NCBI RefSeq assembly: GCF_945952095.1
Contig: NZ_CAMFHL010000007.1
Span: 1 to 64,000, forward strand
Length of the DNA stretch: 64,000 nt
Source of the DNA: an uncultured Arsenicibacter sp.
GTDB lineage: Bacteria; Bacteroidota; Bacteroidia; Cytophagales; Spirosomataceae
Direction of reading: 5' to 3'
The position numbers and the translations under genes are program-made. The notes beneath the pieces are model-generated. The model saw only the letters and a program-made list of their open reading frames with translations. It did no database searches and was not told the DNA's origin. Below, piece after piece: positions 1-7,541 of the stretch. Each line of letters opens with the position of its first letter. Positions within the stretch are counted from its first letter, which is position 1.

Positions 1-45
1 ACACGTAAGGAGTCGTCGGCAGCGTCAGATGTGTATAAGAGACAG
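1..45 (+). other. Illumina Nextera adapter remnant (not genomic)
   Basis: Bases 1-4 (ACAC) match the end of the P5 oligo. Bases 5-12 (GTAAGGAG) match a standard Nextera i5 index. Bases 13-26 (TCGTCGGCAGCGTC) are the Nextera read-1 adapter, and 27-45 (AGATGTGTATAAGAGACAG) are the Tn5 mosaic end. The block is intact and in the correct order, so it is untrimmed library adapter at a contig edge. An open frame starting inside it would give the false N-terminus MCIRDR. Confidence 0.97.
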
Positions 46-1207
46 GTATAAAGGGCTTGGGTTGATTATCAGCGCCCTGAACCACGATCAAAAGGCGGTA
101 TTTGGCTTTAAACCGTATGTGGGTAAACAACAGTCCTTGTACACCAATCTGATTTATCAGACGATTATCAACAATACTAATCACACGGTAAAGGCAGGTG
201 TAAGTTATCTGCTGGATAACTATAACGAATCACTGGGAAGTATGCCGGTACCGACCAACCGGACGGAATCGGTAGCAGGGGCGTTTGCTGAATACGCCTA
301 CACAGCATCCGAACGATTTGCCGTCGTTTTGGGTAACCGGGTTGATTACCATAACCTGTTTGGTATGCAGTGGACCCCGCGTGTGCATGCGAAATACCAT
401 ATTCACGAAATGCTCACCCTGCGTTTTTCGGCAGGCCGTGGCTGGCGGGTGCCAAATATGCTGGCCGAAAACTTTGGCTACCTGGTCAGCTCGCGTACCG
501 TTATTTTCCGCGATAAGCTACAGCCGGAAGTATCCTGGAATATGGGTGGTAGCCTGACCTATGAATTTCTGCTGCTGGGTAAAAAAGCCAGTTTTGTTAC
601 CGACTATTACCGGACAAATTTCCGGAATCAGCTGATCGCCGATCTGGAACATCCGCAGGAGATCAATTTTTATAATCTGACCGGCCCTTCCTTCGCCAAC
701 AGTTTTCAGGCCGAGCTTAATTATTTTCCGGTAAAGCGGCTGGAGGTGAAAGCTGCCTACCGGTTGTTTGATGTACGGCAAAGCATGGGGGCGCCGCTGG
801 GTGAAAGTGTGTTACTGGAAAAAATGATGGTCAGCCGTGACCGGATACTGCTTAATGCGGGTTATGCTCTGCCATATGACAAATGGAAGTTTGACGCAAC
901 CCTGCAATGGAACGGACCAAAACGGATTCCGTACATGGCCCCCGGTTATGTGCATACCAGTTACCGGAATATGCCGCTCAGTATAACACCGTCTTTTTTT
1001 AACCTGAATGCGCAGGTATCAAGAGGTTTCAAAAGCGGCTGGGAAGTCTATCTGGGCGGGGAAAACCTGACCGGTTTCCGGCAGACTAACCCGATTATGT
1101 CGGCCGGAAACCCGTTTGGCCCTGGTTTTGATGCCGCTTCACATGTCTGGGGACCGGTAACCGGAAGCATTGTATACCTTGGTTTCCGTTTTAAACCGCA
1201 AACGTAG
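46..1207 (+). CDS. TonB-dependent receptor, C-terminal part (5' end missing)
   Basis: This is the last ~386 residues of an outer-membrane TonB-dependent receptor, reading in frame from about base 47 to the TAG at 1205. The sequence is typical of the beta-barrel: alternating aromatic strands, a motif of the type RFSAGRGWRVPN, a late segment YLGGENLTGF and a C-terminal strand ending in an aromatic-rich GFRFKP. The plug domain and signal peptide are lost because the contig begins with adapter. The receptor is followed after 5 nt by an HMA-AraC regulator and then by metal-binding proteins, so a role in metal (copper) or metallophore passage is plausible. The substrate is inferred from context only. 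Confidence 0.85.
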
Positions 1208-1212
1208 AACGT

Positions 1213-1779
1213 ATGACCATCCAGATAAAAAACATGGTGTGTAACCGCTGTAAGCGGGTGGTTCAGGAAACACTCGAAAACTTAGGTTTTACCGTCAGCG
1301 AAATAACATTGGGCCGTGTGGAGGTAGCCGGCTGGCCGGCCGGTATGACGGCAGATGCGCTGAAAGCCGCGCTGCAGAAAGAAGAGTTCGACCTGATTGA
1401 TGACCGGCGGCAGAGTTTGGTTGAGCAGACAAAGGCGCTGCTTATTGCCGAAATCCAGCATCAGGCCGGTGAAAAAAAGGAGGCCGAAAACTACTCGGCA
1501 TTTCTGGAACGGAAACTTGGCTATGATTACTCGTACTTAAGCCACCTGTTTTCAACGTCGGAGGGGCAGACGCTGGAGAAATATATCATTGCGGTGAAGA
1601 TCGAAAAGGTGAAAGAATGGCTTCAATACGGTGAAATGTCGCTGAGTGAGATCGCATTCCGCCTGGGTTACAGCAGTTCACAACACTTATCGACCCGGTT
1701 CAGGCAATTGACCGGTCTGACACCGGGGCAGTTCCGGAAGGCAGATAAAACCATACGGCAACCGCTGGATCTTTTGTAA
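1213..1779 (+). CDS. HMA-like domain fused to AraC-type DNA-binding domain
   Basis: 188 aa. Residues 1-65 resemble a heavy-metal-associated (HMA) domain with the metal-binding pair C10-x-x-C13 (MVCNRC). Residues ~85-180 form an AraC/XylS helix-turn-helix pair, with the typical second-helix text LSEIAFRLGYSSSQHLSTRFRQLTG and the end LTPGQFRK. Together these suggest a cytosolic metal-responsive transcription factor in which metal binding by the HMA part is passed directly to the DNA-binding part. The ATG lies 5 nt after the receptor stop, so the two are probably co-transcribed. The next gene encodes a cysteine-rich copper-binding protein, and a candidate operator lies between them (1798-1825). 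The family call is firm; the metal and the target are inferred. Confidence 0.85.
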   Translation: MTIQIKNMVCNRCKRVVQETLENLGFTVSEITLGRVEVAGWPAGMTADALKAALQKEEFDLIDDRRQSLVEQTKALLIAEIQHQAGEKKEAENYSAFLERKLGYDYSYLSHLFSTSEGQTLEKYIIAVKIEKVKEWLQYGEMSLSEIAFRLGYSSSQHLSTRFRQLTGLTPGQFRKADKTIRQPLDLL

Positions 1780-1797
1780 CAGGAGACCATAATCTTA

Positions 1798-1825
1798 TAC
1801 AGTAAACCGTAAATTCTGTACAGTA
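1798..1825 (+). promoter_or_regulatory. Direct repeat TACAGTA x2, 21 bp apart (candidate operator)
   Basis: TACAGTA occurs at 1798-1804 and again at 1819-1825. The 21-bp pitch places both copies on the same face of the helix. They lie 15-45 bp upstream of a promoter -7 element. AraC-family proteins usually bind direct repeats about two helical turns apart, so this is a reasonable operator for the HMA-AraC regulator just upstream. No binding data are available. Confidence 0.45.
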
Positions 1826-1843
1826 GCATTGGCTGACAGTTGA

Positions 1844-1851
1844 TAGTTTTG
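1844..1851 (+). promoter_or_regulatory. Bacteroidota -7 promoter element TAGTTTTG
   Basis: TAGTTTTG fits the Bacteroidota -7 consensus TAnnTTTG. No well-spaced -33 TTG is present, which would suit an activator-dependent promoter. A transcript starting near 1858 would exclude the longer reading frame that opens at 1840 and supports the ATG at 1939 for the next gene. Confidence 0.45.
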
Positions 1852-1938
1852 TCTGGTTTATTGCCCGTTACCTTGCCTTACGGTAAAAAAGCGGGAAAAC
1901 CGGTTACGGTCATTGTTAACACAAAAAAGATCAATGTT

Positions 1939-2295
1939 ATGGAAACAATGCAACACAACCCGACGCATGCAGACACGTGCTTTGCCTGCGTCGAAGCCTG
2001 CGAGCGCTGCCTCACAGCTTGTCTTGAAATGGGAGCATCTGATGGCAAAGGCCACGATATGACTGCATGTATGAAGCTATGCCGCGACTGCGCTGATTTT
2101 TGTATGATGTGCGGTCGCCTTGACGCCCGCGGGTCAGCTTTTTCTATGCAGTTTATGGCCCTGTGTGCCGATGTATGCGACGCCTGCGCTGCCGAATGCG
2201 GGAAACATGCTGCTCACCATGCACACTGCCGCGCCTGTGCAGAAGCGTGCCGTGCCTGTGCTGCTGAATGCCGGCAAATGGCAGGAACAGAATAA
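1939..2295 (+). CDS. Four-helix-bundle copper-binding (Csp-like, DUF326) protein
   Basis: 118 aa from the ATG at 1939. The frame is open from 1840, but that stretch overlaps the promoter and is not protein-like. There are 19 cysteines, mostly in CxxC and CxxxC steps (CFACVEAC, CMKLCRDCADFC, CRACAEACRAC), plus several His and Met. This is the pattern of DUF326 proteins and Csp copper-storage proteins, in which cysteines line the core of a four-helix bundle and bind many Cu(I) ions. There is no signal peptide, so it should be cytosolic, as in Csp3-type proteins. Its neighbours (HMA-AraC regulator upstream, exported HMA protein downstream) fit copper buffering. Confidence 0.85.
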   Translation: METMQHNPTHADTCFACVEACERCLTACLEMGASDGKGHDMTACMKLCRDCADFCMMCGRLDARGSAFSMQFMALCADVCDACAAECGKHAAHHAHCRACAEACRACAAECRQMAGTE

Positions 2296-2336
2296 TGTAA
2301 ATAATTGTTTTTCAGTTTAATAATTAGTCACGTAAC

Positions 2337-2690
2337 ATGAAAAAAGGATTGATGACGCTGTTGATTACAGCATTGGCACTGGTAGCCACCTGGTCTGTCG
2401 CAGGCGATGACAAAGAGATTAAAATCAAGACATCGGCTGTATGCGAAATGTGTAAGGAACGAATCGAACGCAATTTGTCGTATGAAAAGGGAGTGAAAGA
2501 GGCTACGCTTGACGTTAAAACCAAAGTGGTTACGATCAAGTACAATCCAAAGAAGACAGACGCGGCTAAACTGAAAGCCAATATCTCTAAAACCGGATAT
2601 GATGCCGATGAGGTGACTGCGGATGACGCCGGTTATAAAAAGCTGCCAAGCTGCTGTAAGAAGGACAGCCCGATGCATCACGATCACTAA
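2337..2690 (+). CDS. Exported heavy-metal-associated (HMA) domain protein
   Basis: 117 aa. A signal peptide (residues 1-~22, MKKGLMTLLI... to AGD) is followed by one HMA domain with the metal pair C36-x-x-C39 (CEMC) and the typical later text KVVTIKYNPKKT. The tail is unusual: C106-C107 and H114, H115, H117 (SCCKK...HHDH) form a likely second metal site. It resembles MerP or CopZ-like periplasmic carriers. It lies 41 nt after the cysteine-rich copper protein, probably in the same transcript, and a strong terminator follows. The specific metal is inferred. Confidence 0.82.
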   Translation: MKKGLMTLLITALALVATWSVAGDDKEIKIKTSAVCEMCKERIERNLSYEKGVKEATLDVKTKVVTIKYNPKKTDAAKLKANISKTGYDADEVTADDAGYKKLPSCCKKDSPMHHDH

Positions 2691-2708
2691 GCCGGTCCGG
2701 TGTTAATA

Positions 2709-2745
2709 AAAAGCCCTGTTGCTGTTTAGTAGCAGGGCTTTTTAT
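2709..2745 (+). terminator. Rho-independent terminator after the metal island
   Basis: A GC-rich stem pairs AAGCCCTG with CAGGGCTT around a short loop and is followed by a T-run (TTTTTATT). It lies 20 nt after the stop of the exported HMA gene and closes that operon on the plus strand. Confidence 0.8.
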
Positions 2746-3068
2746 TGAACGGCTGCTGAAAAATTAAAAACTTATTGAAAATCACGCTTGTAACGATAAA
2801 TAACTTTAGTACTTTTTTTAGGAATTTAGGATTATTTTATGTTTTTAATAATTAATAAGCTGATAATCAGATTAGAGAAAAATTAATTACTTACTTTTTT
2901 TTAGAATTTGTATTTTTGCAGACAGACAGGGCGCTCATATAACTACATATTACGTTAATCAGTTGACATACAGACAGCTGAACAAAATTCCGGGTTTAAT
3001 AGTATTTTACAATGGATTAGTTGTATGATTGCCGGGCCGAAAATTTAACAATTTATATTTCAGCAGAT
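2746..3068. other. AT-rich intergenic region, no gene seen
   Basis: About 320 nt of very AT-rich DNA between the metal-island terminator and the hydrolase start. It holds TATTTTTG (2911-2918), a match to the Bacteroidota -7 element, without a well-placed -33 partner. It could serve the hydrolase with a long leader. The open frame that begins at 3021 lies here, but the downstream ATG at 3069 is preferred. Confidence 0.5.
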
Positions 3069-3851
3069 ATGAATTACCAAATCCGTGAAGAAGCTGGATT
3101 CAGCTACGTAGACGAAGGTCAGGGCGATGTGCTGCTTTTGCTGCACGGCTTATTTGGCGCATTGAGTAACTGGGATAGCGTTATCAATGTATTTTCGAAA
3201 CAATACAGAGTGGTAATTCCAATGATGCCCATCTATACCATGCCGATGCGTGAAGCAGGCCTGGAGGGTCTTGTTGCCTTTATCGAACGCTTTCAGGCCC
3301 ATAAAGGCCTGACTGATCTGACGTTACTGGGCAATTCGCTGGGCGGCCACGTTGGGTTGTTATATACGTTTAAACACCCTGATCAGGTAAAGCGGCTGGT
3401 ATTGACCGGTAGCTCAGGGTTGTTTGAAAATTCGATGGGTGGTTCGTTCCCGAAACGGGGTAGCTATGACTATATCTCGGAACGGGTAGCGTATACATTC
3501 TATGATCCGAAGGTGGCAACCAAAGAACTTATTGACGAGGTCTTTGACATTACCAGCAGCATACCAAAATGTATGAACATCGTTGCCATTGCCAAGTCAG
3601 CGCAGCGGAACAATGTGGCGAAGGATTTAACCAAAATTCAGGTACCAACGTTATTGGTGTGGGGATTGAATGATACCATTACACCACCGGAGGTTGCCCA
3701 TGAGTTTAACCGGTTAGTAGCCGGATCTGAGCTGCACTTTATCGATAAATGCTGTCATGCCCCCATGATGGAGCACCCTGAGCGTTTCAACGAATTACTG
3801 ATTGACTGGCTGGAGCGTAATCCGGTGTCGGTTCCGGCTGTTATGTCCTGA
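3069..3851 (+). CDS. Alpha/beta hydrolase
   Basis: 260 aa. The alpha/beta hydrolase fold is clear: oxyanion-loop text LLLHGLFGALSNW near residue 25, nucleophile elbow GNSLGG with Ser90, acid Asp202 (WGLNDTITPP) and His230 (CCHAPMMEHP). The substrate cannot be read from the sequence; such proteins include esterases, haloperoxidase-like and meta-cleavage-type hydrolases. The frame opens at 3021, but the 16 extra residues look unlike a protein start, and ATG 3069 begins the conserved domain (MNYQIREEAGFSYVDEG). No signal peptide, so cytosolic. A perfect hairpin lies ~100 nt downstream. Confidence 0.88.
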   Translation: MNYQIREEAGFSYVDEGQGDVLLLLHGLFGALSNWDSVINVFSKQYRVVIPMMPIYTMPMREAGLEGLVAFIERFQAHKGLTDLTLLGNSLGGHVGLLYTFKHPDQVKRLVLTGSSGLFENSMGGSFPKRGSYDYISERVAYTFYDPKVATKELIDEVFDITSSIPKCMNIVAIAKSAQRNNVAKDLTKIQVPTLLVWGLNDTITPPEVAHEFNRLVAGSELHFIDKCCHAPMMEHPERFNELLIDWLERNPVSVPAVMS

Positions 3852-3952
3852 AACAGGTATACCTGGCAGACAGCAGCCAAACGAAACCCGGAAAAATGCA
3901 GAAAAACGACTGCTGACAGGGTGTGCAAAACTTTTCAGTTAATAAGGTTTGG

Positions 3953-3978
3953 AAACTAAGAAAGAAATTTCTTAGTTT
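3953..3978. repeat. Perfect 11-bp inverted repeat, 4-nt loop
   Basis: AAACTAAGAAA (3953-3963) pairs exactly with TTTCTTAGTTT (3968-3978) around GAAA. It sits between the hydrolase stop and the CBS gene. It could end the hydrolase transcript, though only a short T-run follows, or act as an operator for the CBS-nadK unit. Confidence 0.55.
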
Positions 3979-4011
3979 TCTGCCATACAGATTGGCTAAA
4001 TTAACTGCGTT

Positions 4012-4680
4012 ATGCTCGCTGCTGAACTTATAGATCCTATGTTGCCCGCCCTGAAACTGACGGATACCGTCGGTAAGGCGCTGGATTGGATGCAGGAACA
4101 CCGCATCGGGCAATTGGTACTCACCGATCAGGAGGAGTACAGAGGGCTGCTTGACGAAGACGGATTGATGGATGCATCAGATGATATGCTGCTGCTGTCA
4201 AACGTGATGGTTCGTCATGAGCAGCTTTTTGTTTTTGAACACCAGCATCTCTACGAAGTCCTGCAGACCGCACTGGAAAACCACCTTGACGTTGTTGCTG
4301 TCCTGAGCGATAACAACGATTTTATGGGAACCATTTCGATCAGCGAACTCATAAAGCAATTCGCCCGCGATCTTGGCGTGATGGAGCCCGGAGCAATCCT
4401 GATCCTGAGCATCGATGAGCGGGATTACTCCCTGGCCGAGATCAGCCGGCTTGTCGAATCAAACAACGTTAAGATTATAAGCTGCTATTTCTCAAGTGCC
4501 GCCTATGGCATGCCGGATAAATCCCGGCTTACGCTGAAACTCAACCGCAGAGACATTACCGCTGTTGTATCGACGCTCGAACGCTTTGGCTACCAGATTG
4601 ATTCTGCCTTTGCCAACGAACCGATCGAGAGTGTGGATCAGGAGCGTCTTGATCTGCTGCTTCGTTATTTAAATACATAG
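4012..4680 (+). CDS. CBS-domain pair protein with ACT-like tail
   Basis: 222 aa. Residues ~7-58 and ~62-118 are two CBS repeats (first DTVGKALDWMQEHRIGQLVLTD, second NHLDVVAVLSDNNDFMGTIS). Such pairs usually bind adenine nucleotides. Residues ~126-222 resemble an ACT-type regulatory fold (ILILSIDERDYSLAEISRLV). It has no transporter or enzyme domain. It lies 62 nt upstream of NAD kinase on the same strand, a common Bacteroidota arrangement, so a nucleotide-sensing role linked to NAD(P) supply is a reasonable inference. Confidence 0.82.
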   Translation: MLAAELIDPMLPALKLTDTVGKALDWMQEHRIGQLVLTDQEEYRGLLDEDGLMDASDDMLLLSNVMVRHEQLFVFEHQHLYEVLQTALENHLDVVAVLSDNNDFMGTISISELIKQFARDLGVMEPGAILILSIDERDYSLAEISRLVESNNVKIISCYFSSAAYGMPDKSRLTLKLNRRDITAVVSTLERFGYQIDSAFANEPIESVDQERLDLLLRYLNT

Positions 4681-4742
4681 TCAGGAGGAACGCTGTGCTA
4701 CCTGGGGGCTACGGCTAAAAACCTTGACAAATTCCGCGAACA

Positions 4743-5618
4743 ATGAAAATAGCCATTCACGGGCGAAACTTTACCGTCCAGACAAAGCCGTTTATTCAGG
4801 CGATGTTTGATGATCTGAACGAGCGGGGCACCGAGATCCAACTATCGAATACATACCGCGAGTTTCTCAACTTTGCCGGTGTTTCTCATAATAGCCAGAT
4901 TACATATCATGCGCCGGAGGAAGTCTTCGACGCTGATTTTGTTTTAAGCCTTGGCGGTGACGGTACCCTGCTGGAAACCGTTGCCCATGTCGGGGCGCGG
5001 CAAACACCGATTGTCGGGATCAATACCGGTCGTCTGGGTTTCCTGGCAACGGTGTCGCCGAATAACATCCGCGGCATGATCCATGCCCTGTTCAATCAGC
5101 ATTTTACGATTGACGAACGGTCATTAGTGAATGTGCAGGCCGATCATGAAATCTTTGAAGGAATCCCCTTCGGGCTGAATGACTTTACTATTACGCGGAC
5201 CGAAATGTCGTCGATGATTACGGTTCATACCTATCTCGATGGTGAGTTTCTGAACTCATACTGGGCAGACGGCCTGATTATTTCAACGCCGACAGGGTCA
5301 ACCGGATATTCCCTGAGTTGCGGCGGGCCGGTATTGCTGCCACATAATAATAATTTCATCATTACCCCGATCAGCCCCCACAACCTGAATGTCCGCCCGA
5401 TGATCATTATGGATACGTGCCAGCTGTCGTTTGAGGTAGCCAGCCGGAGCGGCAATTTTCTGGTGGCACTCGACTCCCGCTCGCGTACAGTCGACACGTC
5501 AACGCGGATAACGCTCCGGAAAGAAAAGTTTAAGGCCCGTCTGGTGAAGCTGAGTGATGACAATTTCCTGAATACGCTGCGCAGCAAGCTGAATTGGGGA
5601 TTTGATGTACGAAATTGA
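4743..5618 (+). CDS. nadK: NAD kinase
   Basis: 291 aa, usual length. NAD kinase phosphorylates NAD to NADP. It has the diagnostic GGDGT at 71-75 (catalytic Asp73), NTGRLGFLATV and the conserved ADGLIISTPTGSTGYSLSCGGP block. Cytosolic. It follows a CBS/ACT-like protein and precedes a DUF6089 outer-membrane protein. No unusual residues were noticed. Confidence 0.96.
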   Translation: MKIAIHGRNFTVQTKPFIQAMFDDLNERGTEIQLSNTYREFLNFAGVSHNSQITYHAPEEVFDADFVLSLGGDGTLLETVAHVGARQTPIVGINTGRLGFLATVSPNNIRGMIHALFNQHFTIDERSLVNVQADHEIFEGIPFGLNDFTITRTEMSSMITVHTYLDGEFLNSYWADGLIISTPTGSTGYSLSCGGPVLLPHNNNFIITPISPHNLNVRPMIIMDTCQLSFEVASRSGNFLVALDSRSRTVDTSTRITLRKEKFKARLVKLSDDNFLNTLRSKLNWGFDVRN

Positions 5619-5745
5619 CGGGCGGTTTAATAAGCCTGGCATAATTTTAGCCTGAATATTCAATAAAAACATCCTTTTAGCCGTTTCCGAAATAGGTTCA
5701 ATGATCCTGAAAAGGAAAACCAGCGTTCGGAGGGGACAGTCATTT

Positions 5746-6711
5746 ATGAAACGTAATTATTATTTAAAAAGAGGGGTAATCGCTTTGCTGCTGACGGGTG
5801 GCCTGATCCACCAAAGTTACGGGCAGGCCCGCAGAAATACCCATTTCTTACCATATTCTGAAGTCGGCGGCGGAATCGGTACCTCAAGTTATTACGGGGA
5901 ACTGGCCTCTTACCGTCAGCCAATTAAGGCAACATTTCTGATGATGCGCTGGAATGCAGGCATTAACTATACACGACATTTTACACCGAAACTAGCCGCC
6001 CGTGCGTCGTTTACCTGGGCGCGGATTTCCGGTGATGACTATACATTTAACAAGAGTAATCCTGATAAAAATCCGATTCAGTTTACCCGGAACCTGCATT
6101 TCCGGAATGACTTAAAGGAGTTTGCGATCACCGGTATCTATCAGTTTAAGCCCGATGGCCGTACACCGGAACAACGCCCGAAAATCAATCCGTATCTGTT
6201 TGCCGGTATTGCCTTATTAGCACACAGTCCGCAGGCCCGGACTCCATACAGCCCTACAAATGCTGACTCTTCACGCCGCTGGGTGAAACTGCAGCCGCTG
6301 AATACGGAAGGGCAGGGGCAACCCGGAATGGCCAAGCCGTATTCATTGGTGACGCTATCAATTCCGGTAGGTATCGGTGTTAAATATGCGCTGAACGAAA
6401 GCTTTAATATTTCCTTTGAGGCAGGTTTCCGCTATACATTTTCGGATTATCTGGATGATGCCGGTGGAGCCTATCCGTCTCCCGGTCAGTTAAGCGGCCT
6501 GGCGCTGACGATGAGCGATCGCCGGAACGAAGTAATAGCGGCCAGAAAAGAGCAGGACCGGACAGCAGCCCTCCAGAAAATCCAGCCGGGTTCATTACCG
6601 GCCGAAACGACCAGGGGCACCAGAGGTATTCTGCCTGATTCGTATTTACTGACGAGCCTGCAGCTGACCTATATCATTCCGGTTAAGATTAAGTGCCCGC
6701 CAATCCGGTAA
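5746..6711 (+). CDS. DUF6089-type outer-membrane beta-barrel protein, copy 1
   Basis: 321 aa from ATG 5746. This start is chosen because it gives a clean signal peptide (basic MKRNYYLKR, hydrophobic core, cleavage near SYGQA) and because a purine-rich GGAGGGG precedes it; an in-frame ATG at 5701 lacks both. The mature part reads as a small beta-barrel: EVGGGIGTSSYYGELASY, NAGINYTRHFTPKLAARASFTW and a final strand LTSLQLTYIIPVKIKCP. It matches DUF6089 proteins often found after nadK in Bacteroidota; their role is unknown. A related copy follows in the same frame after 30 nt. Confidence 0.78.
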   Translation: MKRNYYLKRGVIALLLTGGLIHQSYGQARRNTHFLPYSEVGGGIGTSSYYGELASYRQPIKATFLMMRWNAGINYTRHFTPKLAARASFTWARISGDDYTFNKSNPDKNPIQFTRNLHFRNDLKEFAITGIYQFKPDGRTPEQRPKINPYLFAGIALLAHSPQARTPYSPTNADSSRRWVKLQPLNTEGQGQPGMAKPYSLVTLSIPVGIGVKYALNESFNISFEAGFRYTFSDYLDDAGGAYPSPGQLSGLALTMSDRRNEVIAARKEQDRTAALQKIQPGSLPAETTRGTRGILPDSYLLTSLQLTYIIPVKIKCPPIR

Positions 6712-6741
6712 GAACGAACGTACTATAAACGTAAAACTATT

Positions 6742-7404
6742 TTGAAATCAGGTTTTCAAGTCTGGCTGCTGTTGCTGCCCGGACTTTTTTTTACCCCTGT
6801 TGCGCTGGCGCAGCAAGTTGAAATTGGTGGCGGTCTGGGTACCTACCTGTACAAAGGTGATGTTTCACCGTCCATTAATCCGCGTTTTGCCCTGCCGGCC
6901 GGTAATCTGTTTTTCCGGTATAATGCTACCCGTTCGTTTTCGGCCCGGGCAAGTATTGGGCTGGGGATGATTAAAGCCACAGACCGCATCAGTAAAGATC
7001 CGTTTCAGCAGGCGCGTGATTATTCATTCCGCACCTCAATCGGTGAGATTTCCGGTGACCTGGAGTACAATTTCCGCGATTTCCGGATGGTTCGCTGGCC
7101 TAAGAACTGGACACCCTATGTATTCGGGGGCATTGGCTTTATGGTATATTCCCCGCGGCCGGTTAAAGATACCCGGATCATGTTTCCGCTGGGGGCAGGG
7201 TTTAAATATGAGATCAGCCGTCCGTGGAGTATTGGGTTTGAGTTTGGTACGCGGTTTACCAACAATGACACACTTGATGGCTTAGGAAAGGCTGCTGCCG
7301 GCACTGCCAAGCTACAGCAGGGCAATCCGGCACTGCGGGATCAGTATTCCTACGCAGCGCTGACGCTTAGCTATACATTTTACCGGATTACGTGCCCTGA
7401 ATAA
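6742..7404 (+). CDS. DUF6089-type outer-membrane beta-barrel protein, copy 2 (TTG start)
   Basis: 220 aa. It is a shorter paralogue of the preceding gene: EIGGGLGTYLYKGDVSP, FFRYNATRSFSARASIGLG, a mid-block GGIGFMVYSPRP and the closing strand YAALTLSYTFYRITCPE, with the same C-terminal Cys-Pro ending. The first in-frame candidate start after the previous stop is TTG at 6742. It begins a good signal peptide (KSGFQVWLLLLPGLFFTPVALAQQ); the first in-frame ATG is ~75 codons later and would remove both the signal and the first strands. TTG is therefore the likely start. Confidence 0.75.
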   Translation: MKSGFQVWLLLLPGLFFTPVALAQQVEIGGGLGTYLYKGDVSPSINPRFALPAGNLFFRYNATRSFSARASIGLGMIKATDRISKDPFQQARDYSFRTSIGEISGDLEYNFRDFRMVRWPKNWTPYVFGGIGFMVYSPRPVKDTRIMFPLGAGFKYEISRPWSIGFEFGTRFTNNDTLDGLGKAAAGTAKLQQGNPALRDQYSYAALTLSYTFYRITCPE

Positions 7405-7486
7405 TAAGAAGTATGATGTAAATGTTAAAAAAGTCAAAATAAAATTTTATTTATTAACTTATACTTAAAATAATATACTATCAATG

Positions 7487-7514
7487 TTGAAAATGTAAAA
7501 ATTTGATATATTTG
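7487..7514 (+). promoter_or_regulatory. Bacteroidota-type promoter (TTG - 17 nt - TATATTTG)
   Basis: TATATTTG at 7507-7514 is a full match to TAnnTTTG, with TTG at 7487-7489. The spacing is slightly short. A start near 7521 would leave ~20 nt before the ATG at 7542 and excludes the TTG at 7503 as a start codon. Confidence 0.55.
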
Positions 7515-7541
7515 CTCCGGACCCAATATCCTGAATTAGTC

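Noticed and set aside
29..46. Start codon for the TonB receptor at base 29 (MCIRDR...)
   Set aside because: It lies inside the Nextera transposon-end adapter and is not genomic.
1840..1938. 33 extra N-terminal residues for the Csp-like protein
   Set aside because: They overlap a -7 promoter element and lack the cysteine pattern; ATG 1939 begins the family-like sequence.
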